Part shown: positions 33,201 to 45,591 of the stretch, in pieces
Layout of the letters: every line of letters begins with the position of its first letter
Numbering within the stretch: the first letter of the stretch is position 1
Origin: Bigelowiella natans CCMP2755
Taxonomy: Eukaryota; Cercozoa; Chlorarachniophyceae
Reading direction: 5' to 3'
Length of the DNA: 64,000 bases
Assembly (NCBI GenBank): GCA_000320545.1
Contig: ADNK01000096.1
Span: forward strand, 1-64,000
Made by a program: the position numbers and the translations under genes
The notes under the pieces: generated by a model
What the model was told of the DNA's origin: nothing
What the model saw: the letters and a program-made list of their open reading frames with translations, nothing else
Database searches by the model: none

Positions 33201-34313
33201 GTGTAGGGGGAAGGGGGTTTGGGGATGTTATGTAGATTTGTTTGTTCCTGTTGATTCATCTATTTATTCAGTAATTCAGTTAGCTTGGTTCTTACGGCTT
33301 TGAATGCGAATTAGTGTTTTTGGGTCCTTGAGCACAGATGCAAGCTTGGCATGATCAACGGATGAGAAATCGATAGAAGAGACTGGATGCCCCCACTTGT
33401 CTGTGCCATGAATTACTTCGACAAATGCCTTATGTTGTAGTATTTGAGGAGGGGATTTAAGGCACCATTGCTGAGAATGGAGTGGTGGTGACGATGGAAA
33501 AAAATACATGCGCTATGTACTACTTTTGCTACTATAAGTACTACCGTGTAAAAGGTCCTGTCACGTTTTGTAATTGGTGAGTAGAGAATGTCACTTCCAT
33601 ACTGCTTGTTCCAGTAGTCAATGTCCTCCGCTGACGGATGATGACCACGGAAGACAGACAACCCCCATTATTCTTCATCATGCATGGCCTTCCTCACGCC
33701 CAATTATCATCGTAACAACATATATTATACTAGTAGTAGTACCTGCTGTAAGCATCTCTTCCATTGTGAAGCGACTATAGCCCCGAATGAGGTTGTGCCG
33801 CTGATCTAAGTCCAGATGAGGATGGTGCTTTAGAAGCTGTCTATCGATCTTGAGCTCCTCCTGATTATATCATTAAACTGTCAGCCGATATTGCGATGAT
33901 GCTTACTATCTTTGGCTTTTTCTATTTTTCTCCACGGTGATATACGTATTACCTCAGTCAATGGCCATGTCTCCATAAGGTCCTTGTGCTCTTTGAATAT
34001 CACCTGATGTTAAGCACGAGGAGTATGGAAACACAGTGTGCCCACAGTTGAATGCGTAGGTGTTTTGTGGCACATTCAAAGCATAATATGTAACAACCAC
34101 CACCTTTTGATGGGCAAGGGATTCGCAGTCGGAGACGAGCTCGAGACACTGCTGTGCTGTCCATGGGAAAGAACCGGTTCCCCCTTCCAAGTTTTGTTTG
34201 TCAGCAGAAGCAACACCGTTTGCATTATTTCTCGTCTTCTTACCTTGTTTCTCTTCCCCGATGTTTATTTTTGGCCTGTTTCTTTTTGTCCTCCGCCCAT
34301 CAACGCTGTCCAT
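29644..34313 (-). CDS. Sec14-like (CRAL-TRIO) lipid-transfer protein with long basic tail
   Basis: Seventeen exons close in phase (608 aa): 34313-34244, 34183-34104, 34003-33953, 33860-33743, 33630-33545, 33470-33296, 33005-32785, 32517-32485, 32041-31835, 31561-31448, 31257-31196, 31061-30937, 30801-30778, 30469-30428, 30365-30341, 30243-30134, 29927-29644. The CRAL-TRIO N helix is LLKHHPHLDLDQRHNLIRGY then RFTMEEMLTA. The lipid-binding domain shows GTDKWGHPVSSIDF, FIMDLDGISLYTF, YFPETLLKVYLVN, VWSVAKWWLDPVT and NTLPTKLGGKG, the standard order. It should exchange phosphatidylinositol or another lipid between membranes. The last about 250 residues are Lys/Arg- and Ser-rich and disordered. The final exon is also open in another frame that would give a C-terminal membrane helix ending at 29729, but phase favours the Ser-rich frame. 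The N-terminal start could lie further upstream. Confidence 0.86.
31718..31804. repeat. Imperfect (TTATGA)n repeat in Sec14 intron
   Basis: Tandem hexamer GATTAT/TTATGA with a few interruptions. Confidence 0.8.
32434..32472. repeat. (ACT)n microsatellite in Sec14 intron
   Basis: About 12 ACT units adjacent to the 33-nt exon at 32485-32517. Confidence 0.9.
32552..32579. repeat. (GAT)n microsatellite in Sec14 intron
   Basis: About nine GAT units. Confidence 0.9.
32719..32754. repeat. (AT)n microsatellite in Sec14 intron
   Basis: About 18 AT units just downstream (minus-strand sense) of the donor at 32784. Confidence 0.95.
33137..33196. repeat. Compound (GT)n(GA)n microsatellite in Sec14 intron
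   Basis: About ten GT units continuing directly into about 18 GA units. Confidence 0.95.
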
Positions 34314-35222
34314 CGCTCTTGCCCCAGCAGCAATCGACCAAGACTATTATTTCAGCAATCTTTTAACACAAAATCAATGTGCCAGAAGAGGTGAAATAGT
34401 CCTTTTATTTCGGGTGATGCAATGAAGCAAGTACTGCGTGTATGTTAAAACACAACGTGTTGAAAGAGAAATCACTCGTTGCTGTCTGATCGCACGCTGC
34501 AGACCTGCCCCTCTCCCTGCTACCTCTGAGCCAAGTGAGAATATACGAAGAGTGTTTACGATATATGTTTGTCGCTATGAGTAAATGGTCTGCGATCGCA
34601 CATGTCGCACAAAATAGGAGACCCTCAGACAGAACTGGTAGCGTCGCCACATCCCTTCGAAATTATGAAAAAACTTTTGGCTACGACAACAAAAACTAGA
34701 TGTCGCTACATCTAAAAAATGCACAAAAAAAACAGAAGTCCGTCCATCATCATCGAGTCCCATTGGTATTCGTACTGCTACGTTCTCACCAGAGGAAGAG
34801 AGGAGAAAAGGAACACACAATAGATCTAGATCTAGATCTACGACATCATTCAAATGTTTCATTTGCCCCGAGAAATTATTTTTTCTTGTCGTAGATCTGA
34901 CGTGCAATCCATTTGCGAACAGGGTCGGTCTACCATACAACATTACACATAGGGGAAACCGTTTTGAATTGTCGACAATAAAATCGAACTATTTGTAGAC
35001 TTGAAAAGCCTCGTAAATGCTCTTATATCAATAAAATTCTGGAGATTTTATATCTTAAATTGGAAAACTCGTAATTGGATGCACCCTTCACTGGTTGTTC
35101 AGCGACGCCGAACGTAGCAGGGGGGCTAGTCTACAATACCAACATTTTCTTGCCAAGACATTTGTGTAGAATCTACAATTAATAAGCAAATGGTGAAAAG
35201 AACTTGTTAACATAGAGCAAGT
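34314..35222. other. Divergent intergenic region between Sec14 and kinase genes
   Basis: About 0.9 kb between two divergently transcribed genes; presumed to hold both promoters. Contains a palindromic AGATCTAGATCTAGATCT run at 34823-34842. An open frame on the minus strand (34575-34943) shows no domain and no clean splice link. Confidence 0.45.
34822..34842. repeat. (TAGATC)n palindromic tandem repeat
   Basis: AGATCTAGATCTAGATCTA: three to four units of a self-complementary hexamer in the divergent spacer. Confidence 0.75.
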
Positions 35223-37275
35223 ATGGGCAACATCATTTGCCGACAGTGCATGCATGTTGATTATGGGAAAGGACTTACTGACTCGGACCCTATCATTGGC
35301 GTAGAACTTTTAAATCACATTAAGGCTCCTAGCAGAAACATAGTATTCAAGCCACCCGACAGATTCGTTAGGAAGTACGACATTCGAGGTTTGATCGGAT
35401 CTGGGGCAACTGGGCAATGCCATGTGTGTCTTCAACTTCCTAACCACGACATCTTTGCCTGCAAGATTGTCCGAAAGAGGCGTTTGCTACAAGAGAGAAA
35501 ACAAAGGGTATTTTATCCATAGTTGATCCGATATAAGTTTTTGCTGATTCCTTTCGTTGTTGTCAGATCCTCAAACAGCTAAGAGTCGAGGTAGTAGTGT
35601 GTTAATTTCGTGATTGCTATTGGCTTCGGTTCATATCTTCTATCCTTGCTCTATAATTGATGATCACCATACTTGAATCAAAAGGTGGATGTGTTGAAGA
35701 GGCTATCCCACCCCAATATAGTGAAGTTTCAAGTAATCAAGATTCGAATTATTAGTAGAAGATTGTAATGATATTACGATTATATTTTGGCAGGATTTCT
35801 ACGAAGACAGAAACCATTTGTTCATTATAATGGAGCTCGTGGGAGGAGGCGAGCTTTTTGCTCAGGTAGAATTATTAGTATGGATAGTTGCTATAAACTT
35901 AGTATTGCAATTCTTCAGGTGGTTGAAGTCGGCTCGTTCTCTGAAAAGAAGGCTGCAGGAATTATTAAGGACGTTGCTGCTGGGTATGTTTAATTCAGTT
36001 TTACTGGCTTAAGTTATCTGCAGATCTAATCGGAAAACGTAAAATCTCAGATTAGAATACTGTCATTCAATGGGGATAATACATCGTGACCTCAAACCCG
36101 AAAACCTGTTGGTACCAGGTGAGCGTGACAAAACATAGTAGGCGATGATGATGATGATGGTGATGGTGATGATGATACGATGGCCTTCAAAAGTAAATCA
36201 AATAAATATGTATTATCTAGGTCCTGGCCTAAGACCAGTCAAAATATGCGATTTTGGGCTCGCTTTTCAATACGGAGCAAAACGCGAAGCGAGAACTTTC
36301 GTCGGATCTCCACGGTAATATTACCACTCAGAATTTATAAATGCTTGTCCATCTAACCATGGTTCCATGTTTCAGCTATATGGCTCCAGAACAGATGCAA
36401 CGTAAAACATATACTTCAAAAGTTGACACATGGGCCCTTGGCGTCATCCTCTTCATTTTGTTGAGTGGATGTTTGCCGTTCGAACCAGCGCTACTGTAAT
36501 AATACCTTTTGTTCAGTTTACTTGTCATCGGAAGTGAAGGACTTTTTTGTTGAAACAGGAAAAGGGGCGAAGACCAAAAACTTCCAGTCCGTGAGCTAGC
36601 ATTAAAATTTGAAGGAAAAAGGTAATCTGCCCAAACATTATGAGAGTTGTACATTTCACTGACACGGAACCTAATTTAGATGGCAACGAGTGTCTGGGGA
36701 CGCCAAGTCGCTAATCTTCGGCTGTCTAAGCCTCGATCCTGACATTCGATTTTCGGCCGATAAAATCCTTACACATCCCTGGCTCAATGGAAAAGCTCCT
36801 GATAATTTAATTAAGAACTCGCAGCACCTTAGAAGGTGTACAAAGTCTTTAAGTTCTAGTATCATAGGTAACATATCGTTTTTCAGGTATTTGACGGATA
36901 AGCGATCCAACGGGTCTTTCTTTCTTGAACCTAACACGCTTTCCTGCAAGGATGTAAAAGCGAAAATGGCAGCTACGCATCGCGACAGGCGTTCGCAGCC
37001 TATGAGTTTGAACAGAGGGTAAGTTCTGTCCAAACTACTTCTAAACAACTCCTAAAACTCTTTTCTCCAAAAACAGGTATCGTACGCCAGATGGCGGTGC
37101 AAGTTTGTCACCATCAAATTCGGTATGTAAGTCTTTGGATAAAGCCGTGCTACTCAGCGGAATGGATCGATTCCGCCGGATTCCATCCGATAAATGTTCT
37201 GATAGTGGTAGTGTTCGTAGTTGGGAGAAAGCGGATAAGAAGCCTGCTGTTGCCAGCAAATACCGATCGTTGTGA
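35223..37275 (+). CDS. Ser/Thr protein kinase (CAMK/CDPK-like catalytic domain) with N-terminal acylation signal
   Basis: Eleven exons close in phase (458 aa): 35223-35507, 35567-35590, 35685-35732, 35794-35865, 35919-35983, 36051-36118, 36221-36314, 36376-36495, 36559-36621, 36680-37018, 37077-37275. The start MGNIICRQC fits N-myristoylation at Gly2 and palmitoylation at nearby Cys, so the protein is probably membrane-attached. The kinase domain (about 52-310) has the Gly-loop GSGATGQC (residues 59-66, Cys where Val is usual), Lys81 in ACKIV, the helix-C Glu in [15 protein letters not shown] near 176, CDFGLA near 197, GSPRYMAPEQ, and [10 protein letters not shown]. The domain ends at [11 protein letters not shown]. 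About 140 further residues are basic and Ser-rich with no EF hands, so it is not a standard CDPK. Substrate and regulator unknown. Confidence 0.92.
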
Positions 37276-38420
37276 ATGGCTTCCAAGAGCGTCAGTAATC
37301 CATCATTAATCAAGTGATTGATCCCCCAAAATTAAACATGGCCTCGGAGTTGTAATTGAACAGTCGAAATCAGCAGCTGAGGTGGCTGACTTACTTAAAT
37401 GTACATTTGAATGCGAATAGAGCCATGAGGGCTACATTCGTGTGCCAAATAGCTCAAAGGGCTCTTTTGTGTGCACCTTCTCTGACCACGCCTGCACTTT
37501 GTCGCATCTGCACCACTTTTGCGCACATGTGGATTTTCGTAGCTACACGTGTAGCATGAGCAAATCACATGGCACAGGTGTTGTGCCAAATGAGAAGCAC
37601 ACCTTGATGACAACAATGTTGATATCTGCAGTGTGCACTTGTGCATGTGGCACGTGGCACACATCGAGCCAAGCATTGAAGTTCTTCTTTGTACGCAAAT
37701 CTGATGCACGTGCTTTCAAAGACACTTTGCAATTGCGCTGCTAGCATTTGCGCACGTGCAACGTTCTATTCATCTTTGTTGCACATGGTTCAATTGCACG
37801 CACTTTCGTCAATTTGCAACACAGAAGCACGTGATGTGAATCGCTCATTCCTCCAGTGCTGGAGTGGGAGACACTTCGCAAGAACAAAACTCATCGTGAA
37901 CCAACATTGCATCAGGGTGCAAGCTTCATCATTGTCGTGTGTGAAGCACTCCACGCTCAATCAGAGCTGGACGAGACAAGAGTGCTGAATTGGCGGAAGA
38001 ACAAAATTGCCAAACGTTCATTCAGTGCAAACCACAAAGATTTGCCTTCAAAAAAAATGTCAACAACTGCGGCTGCCAAAGTGTTATGAGAAAAGTGTTG
38101 TAAACCCATGACCTTGCTTCTGGAGCACTGGTGACGCGAAATGCAGTGCCTGCCTCGAAAGGATTGTGAGACGGTGAAAGTGGGTGGAATTGAGAGATTT
38201 GTCGGAGATGAGATGAGACTGACTTCTCTCCGACGAATCTCCTAAATTTCTTGCTTCTCTTCCGAATTATGAGGGCTGCCACGACGAGCGTCGTTGGCTG
38301 CCCAACAATGGACTAGCCGTGCGACTAAACGGCAGCAGTAATTTTAGCCTCTCTCACCTCCCTCATGAGCATGATCAATGCGATGCTCAACTGAGTAGCT
38401 TACGCAGGAACTCAAATGAA
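37276..38420. other. Intergenic region with a fourth repeat block
   Basis: 37380-38100 has the CACGTG/GTGCAC/TTTGCGCAC word composition of the other repeat blocks and no splice-consistent gene. 38100-38420 contains the presumed promoter and 5' UTR of the next gene. Confidence 0.4.
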
Positions 38421-38932
38421 ATGAAGACGGGTCGCCGATGCCGCCCACGCATCATCTATCTATTCTCGTCCTTCCTCTTCACAGCATTGGTTCGATACGC
38501 AGTCTTCGGTAGTTTGGCTAATGAAACAGTTTTGAGGGGGGAGATGACTAGCGACGCTTCCGTGGAAGGTGGCGGCCACATTCCAATAGGGTCTGATGAC
38601 GATCTGGATTCGGTAGGTGTGATGATAGTTTTCATTCGTGCTGAAAACGCAACAGCAGTAGTAGCAGGCAGCAACAACAACAACAAACTCGGTAACCTGT
38701 CTCAAAAAATGAACTGTAAAATAGGATCGCGATGGTCAACACGTGTTTATGGGCGATGAGCTCTCTGGGAATGATGCTGCAGGAAAAAGAGTTGGAGATC
38801 ATCATCCTGAAAATGAATGGGATAGTAGCTTTGATGAAGCATTTGACGATGATGACAAGTATTTTCGCCAAGAACAATCGCCCCATGTTTTTCGGCAGGT
38901 TAAAGTTGCTTTTAATTTAACCAAGTATATAC

Positions 38933-38988
<56 letters not shown>

Positions 38989-40941
38989 GTGTGTGTGTGT
39001 GTGTGTACAATAACGACAACTTCTTTGAAAGGAAAGAGACGAGGCGAGGCAAAGGCAGCACAATCGCAAGATAGAGAAAGAGGGTGCAGGGCCTCTTACT
39101 CAAGCAGATCTGCAAGGCCTTCCAACCGATCTCTCAGAAAATTGGATGCCTTCAGATTCCGAGCTTGACATCCGTACATTTCGACTGAATAATAGCACAA
39201 ATCGGCATGTATTGTTTGTAAAACTATCAACAGTATTATTTTCCATCATCATTTAATAGCAGCCGTCGTCGTTGTACACTATGGTTCACTCCTCGGTATC
39301 AAACTGCATACATTTTCTATCAGCCAATAAGCATGATGATAGCTGCTGCTTTGAGCGAGGGACCGAAGACCTATTTGATGAGGACCGCATTGAACGTTGC
39401 CGCAGAAGGGGATTGCCTCTTCCCCCATCAAGACAATTCGTGTCTGCCCATAGCAACACCTCACTGTTATTTCCCGATGTTCCTGAGGAGCCCGACCTTG
39501 AACCGTAATACCTTTTGTTGTTTTTATGCATTCTACCACCATCGTAATAATCGGATTGTACATATTGTTTGCATACTGAAGGGGGTCCTACGCAGGGGGG
39601 TGGGGAACAGACGCCAACTCCAAATTCGATGTAAATTCACGTAGCTTAGCAAAATAAGCGTGGTGTGTCCTACTACTGATGAGAGAGCAAGTTTCAAGTA
39701 TGCGATGAGAAGTTTGTGGATTTTTAAATGAATGCCCCTTCCCCCCCCCAGGTCAAGATGAAAGAAGAAGAGCTGAATGGTAACGTGTTCTCTAACAATC
39801 TGAACGATAATAGATCAACATTTTTAAACATCCGAAATTCTGACAGGACAACATTATAAGCGACCGGAGTGGGCTCCGTTCGGTCCATTTCAGATTCCAA
39901 GAGAAGTTGTTTCTGACATAGAGGTGATGATGTGTGTGTATGTTGTAGCAGCAGGAAGTAGTAATGGGCAATCAAATAGAAGGCGTAGTACCTTGCATCA
40001 ACGCTAAATCCTAGCACATGCGTCAGCACACATACGCACAAACACACACACACACACACACACACGCATTCGGATGGAATAGGTATCAGGGTTGAAGATA
40101 CTACTTTCCCTTGTTATTAATGATACGAACAAACCTCTCACAGGACAACCTCAGACGCATGCAATTGAATGAATGGAGACGCGAATTCGACAAACGTGGT
40201 CCACTACCCTCCCGCAGAAGTAATAAGTATTATCATCAATGATGATGATGATGATGACGATGACGATGACGATGATGGTGACAACGAACGATGCTGGGAC
40301 CCACCAGAAATACTGTGATCATCAAAGGCGATGAGGCCTAATTTCTTCTTTGTTTTTGAATTGAATTAATTCACGACGATTCGTCGGCTAGGATACGCTG
40401 TTGAAGATCTTCCTGGTGAATATATGCACCCCAAGGACTCAGGCCCGGTAGTAGTAGTAGTAGTAGTAGTTGTTGTTGTTGTAGTAGTAGCACCACGTGT
40501 TACAATAGCCATCGATGAACGATTGGAAGATGATGATGATGATGATGATGATGATGGTGATGGTGATGATGGCGATACCATCCTGGTGGCGATTACTGTG
40601 CAAGCCGGTGATGGTGACATGGGTAGGGATTCCGATGAATGTTTTGAATTGTTATAATTCAACGGCATCAGAGAAATCGCGGTCGGTTATCATTATTGTG
40701 TATACTTGTCTCTACTCTCTCCCCATCCCATAGCCATCCATAACCTTCCATCCAACTCCCTTTTCAGTGGAGGGGGCCATGGCTGCCGCTATCCTTCTAC
40801 CCGAAAACGAACAAAACATGGAACACAACTGCCATTATATGCGACGGCTGGAAATCATTCTTCAAGGCTTTTCCAGAGGTCTTTTTGCTGCGGCAGGTAG
40901 GGATTATTACCATTCTGTCCACGTTCCTTTGTACCACGCGT

Positions 40942-40994
<53 letters not shown>

Positions 40995-41211
40995 TGTTGT
41001 TTGGTTAAAGTTCAACTTCTATCGTCGGCCATATGTCCGCTACTCCCCAGCGCTGTCGTTTGTGACCGCGTTGTCGCAGCTTCCTAAGAACATGCAACCG
41101 GGGGCTGCTTTCAGAAAGGCCAAAGCAAAGGAACTCAAGGTGGTGTTTCTGGTTTTAATAGAATGTGATTAGTATTACCCCCTCGATAACTTATTCTGAA
41201 GCCGGTGCGCA

Positions 41212-41247
<36 letters not shown>

Positions 41248-41543
41248 TGTTTGGGCGTGCATATGGCGCATTTGTCTCATCTTCTTCTTGTTGTTCTTGA
41301 TGTTCTTCTTGTTCTTGTTATTGGCTAATGATTTAAACTAGTAGCCATGATCTGTACTGTACGCTACTTCTCCATAATGTTACTTACTTACTGCATCATC
41401 ATAGGAACGAGGACCCGTCCGAGTCTTCCATGTACCTCCTGCCGAAACGGTTACAAGGAAAGGGAGATGGAGAAGACGGGGGGAGGGAGGGAGGGGGGGG
41501 GGGGGGATTCCAAACACCCACCGAGAAACGCGTAATAGCTCTT

Positions 41544-41579
<36 letters not shown>

Positions 41580-41914
41580 GCGCTCTCTTTCTAGTAAAAG
41601 GAGAATTCAATCATATTATATATATATATTATATATAATATATATATTCAAAAATGCTAATAATTGATTTATTCTTCTGGGCATGCTTATGCTGTTATCA
41701 TTTACGCCGACGAGTAGGTGCACCTGTATCTAGTGGGGGCTGGAATCAAGGAAAGAGATTCGTTTGAAAGCGGCGGGTAAGACGTCAGTGCGTGCTAATA
41801 TTGGCGATTTAATATCTACTCTCATCGTCGCTCCAATTTTTTTTTTTACACGGAAGAAAACAGCGGATCAAGCATTCGCACTTACACTTACACACACACA
41901 CACACACACATAGA

Positions 41915-41959
<45 letters not shown>

Positions 41960-43154
41960 GCGCGTACGCGTCCGCGCGTGATCTTTCATTCCCCAATAAT
42001 CTCTATTCTTAACACTGCTGTCGTCTTGTCACATAATAACACCACCGTTTGTTGTTGATGATGATGACGATGTCGTCGCTGCAGCTTCCAGATGCTTGCT
42101 GGCGCATTTCCTGATGTATATCGATGGGAAATAGAGTTTATTGGGCCTGAGGTCGGTCGGTGTAGCTAGCAGCTATGGTCATGCCTACTACAGGATAATG
42201 ATAATGATGATGATGATGATGGTGATTATGGTGATTATGGTGATTATGGGGCAGTTCTAAAGCGGCTGTTGGCGCTGTGGAATATATCAACACCAGCATT
42301 TACGTGTACCATGCATGTATGTGTATGTATGTATGTATGTATGTATGTATGTATTCCTACCACGCAAGCTTACAGTGGGGAGATAGAGGTGATAATAATG
42401 CACAGAGAGACATCGGCATGATGATGATGAGATGAGGAAGTTAAGTAACTATTAGTGTGTGTGTGTGTGTGTATGTGTGTGTAACAAGGAGAAAACGTTC
42501 TGTTTGGTTTTTGTGGAAAGGCGGATTTATGCGGATCGCTGCCCTACTCACCTGGCAAGTTTCAAACGCTGGTTTACCCTGACACGTAAGCATAACGTGC
42601 ATATTTATATGTCTTATTTCCATGCGTAGAGAAGGTATTCAGTAACATAGGAGCTATTAGAACATCGAACGCTATGCGAAAGCGAGCAGTTCCCATGATT
42701 CCTCCCGTCGTCTTTGCGTGTGCATTGTCTCTGTGTTATAAGCGTGCCCCTTGTTTCTATCTATCGCTGCCCAGTGCATGCCGACGCGACTCCATGATCT
42801 TTTTCTCTTTCTTCCTATACTTATTCTCCTTGCATTGATTCCATCCCATTCAAAAGCTGGAACAGATACGCCGAAGAGGACATTGGAGGGTACCCAGATT
42901 TCCACCCTGACTCGCAAACGGATGATCTGGGGGAACCGCAGGCTAAACATGAGAGGGAAGACTGGCAAGTGAAGGTAAATACCCAGTAACACGACGATGA
43001 TAGTAATCGGTGATGACAGCAATAAAACCGATTCATGATGATGATGATGATGATGATGATGGATTATCAGGTGAAATCGCATTTTGTAATCGGGTGCTGG
43101 ACTGGTATGGGTGTCATTGCGGACTCATGGGTTATAATTGTTGTAGTAGAAGTT

Positions 43155-43185
<31 letters not shown>

Positions 43186-43221
43186 CGATGTTGATGATGT
43201 GCCAGCCAGTGTGTATATCAG

Positions 43222-43257
<36 letters not shown>

Positions 43258-45492
43258 AGACCCTACAAAATCAATCAATCGCCCCCCATCTCCACCTCCT
43301 CCTCCCCCCCCCCCTCCTCCTTCTCCGCAATCGTAACAATATCCCCAAATGACGGGATTAGAAAAACAACAAAGCCTATTCACACGCACAAGCTCCGTCC
43401 TCCCTCATCAGCCTTTCTGCTGCTGCTGCTGCTGCTTGCAAGCAAGCTGGGATATCAGTTTCACCCCCCCAGTGAATGGCCTTCATTGTCGGTGGAAAAA
43501 TACCAATGATGTATATCTTGCTCTATTCTTCTTGTTATCCAGATGGAAAGTCTCCCGTCGCTACTGAACTCAAACATGCCGATGTGCTTACTCTCATACG
43601 ATATGTATGAGGTTGAGGTAGCAGCAGCTGCTGCTGCTGCAGCCGTGAGTGAGAGAAGATGATAGCACTCCCTCCCCCCCCCCCCCCATTTGCATGCTGA
43701 ATAATAGCTTCCATCGGGTCTTTTCGGAAGGAACCGGGAAAAGGGGGCAGGGGGTGTGATCTCTCTTCACTAGCGTCAAAGCAATCTCCCGCATGAATGC
43801 CTTTTGCACTCCAATAAACGTGCTGTAATCGGAGTTTATGATGTTCGTGTTGTTGTTGTTGTTGTTGCTGTCGCATAGGGCGAGAGAAGGCTGATCTCGT
43901 CACTTGGGGGACAGGAGCTGCGGTGTAGTAGCAATGCTAACGACGACGGCAATGGGGACTGTGGCGGAGTCGTGAGCTGCTATAACGATTCCTCTACTTC
44001 CTCGATCTTCAGAGACTTGTTTGCAAGGGGGGAAGAGGCTGAGGAGGTGGGGAGACCGAACCTCGTCATTCTTCTCTCAACTTACCCTTCTTTTAAGTCC
44101 CCTCTAAATGCATGCGCGAGTGATCTCAAACGGATTTAGCAAGCGTATTTGTTCTATTGCCTGTTGAACGTATCGTTCGTCAATGCTCATTTCTGCATCC
44201 TTCTCCCCTTTTCCCTTGCAGGAAGCTGCAAATCTCCCAGGAGATCCGTGGCTGAACATGACGCAGATAAAGCAATATTACCTTGATCATTACTACGAGT
44301 CGGCCTCTGACCACACAGGGGTAATAATAATAAGGGAATGAGTGTTTATTACATGCTGATGGTAGATGCTTGCATATGACGATCATAGCGGAGAAGATGG
44401 TGTTCATGAACCCTACCTACCGCCATTCCTGCAAAATAGCTAAATATAACTACAATCCGCATGTTGATGTTTTCATCATCATCATCATCATCATCATTAT
44501 CATCATCATTATCATTTACTACTGCTTATTTATTATCGGGACAAGGTCGATGCAGCTACGAGCTCCGATGGCCGTCCAAAGAACCTTCAGCCAGGGGACG
44601 TTATACGGAACATACGATGTGGTTGCTGCGGAGAGAAAGTTGGCGAGATCCAGCTCGAGGTAGTACGATAATGAGCTGAGAAGTGTGATATTGACGGCAT
44701 GATGATGATGATGATGATGATGATGATGCTGATGCTGATGCTGATGAGGATTGGTATTCCTGCTGATGGATAAGATACCTACCAGAAATGCGTCTTCCTC
44801 TCCAAAACATGCAATTTTACAAATAAACTTTAACAATTCCACGAACACGAAATTTGGTGGTGCTTTGATTGGGGAAGCAGTCGCAGCATCTATTGACGAT
44901 CGAAATCCCATTCATCCCCTCGCCTAATCAACAGCCTTATCCACGGCCAGAGCCAGACATTGAGGAGTTTCGCCTCCAGCGCGAATACAGACGTATCTGG
45001 AAGAAGTGTGGATGCATAGGTGCAAACGCGTTAATAGTAGTAGTAGAAGTAGTAGTAGTAGTAGTAGTTAGTAGTTATGGCCATCGAGCAGCACATGTCG
45101 CAATGGCACCACCCGCAATGCTATCTAAGCTATCACGTTGCTTTCGCATTTTTTTCACGGGTTTGTAATCGATGCCCTCACCCGCCGATCCCTCTGAGGC
45201 CATTCGTTTGTCGATATATAGGGGAAAATGGCGGTCGCATTTATACGGACAAGGAGGTGATGGCGAAGCTGCAAGAAACATATGATCCCATCATGGCAAA
45301 GCAGGCGTTCAAATACATTAAGGAAGGAGAGCTCGAGCCAACCGCAGCGCCAACACCACCAACAACAACGGACAGGTGCTAGCTTGCAAGCAGCGTTATT
45401 TATTTCATTCACGTTGTCGTTAACTTCTAACAGCATTGGCGGTGTAGTGGACTCATCATGTTTTCAGTACCGTCGAGCAATCATACCGATTC

Positions 45493-45591
<99 letters not shown>

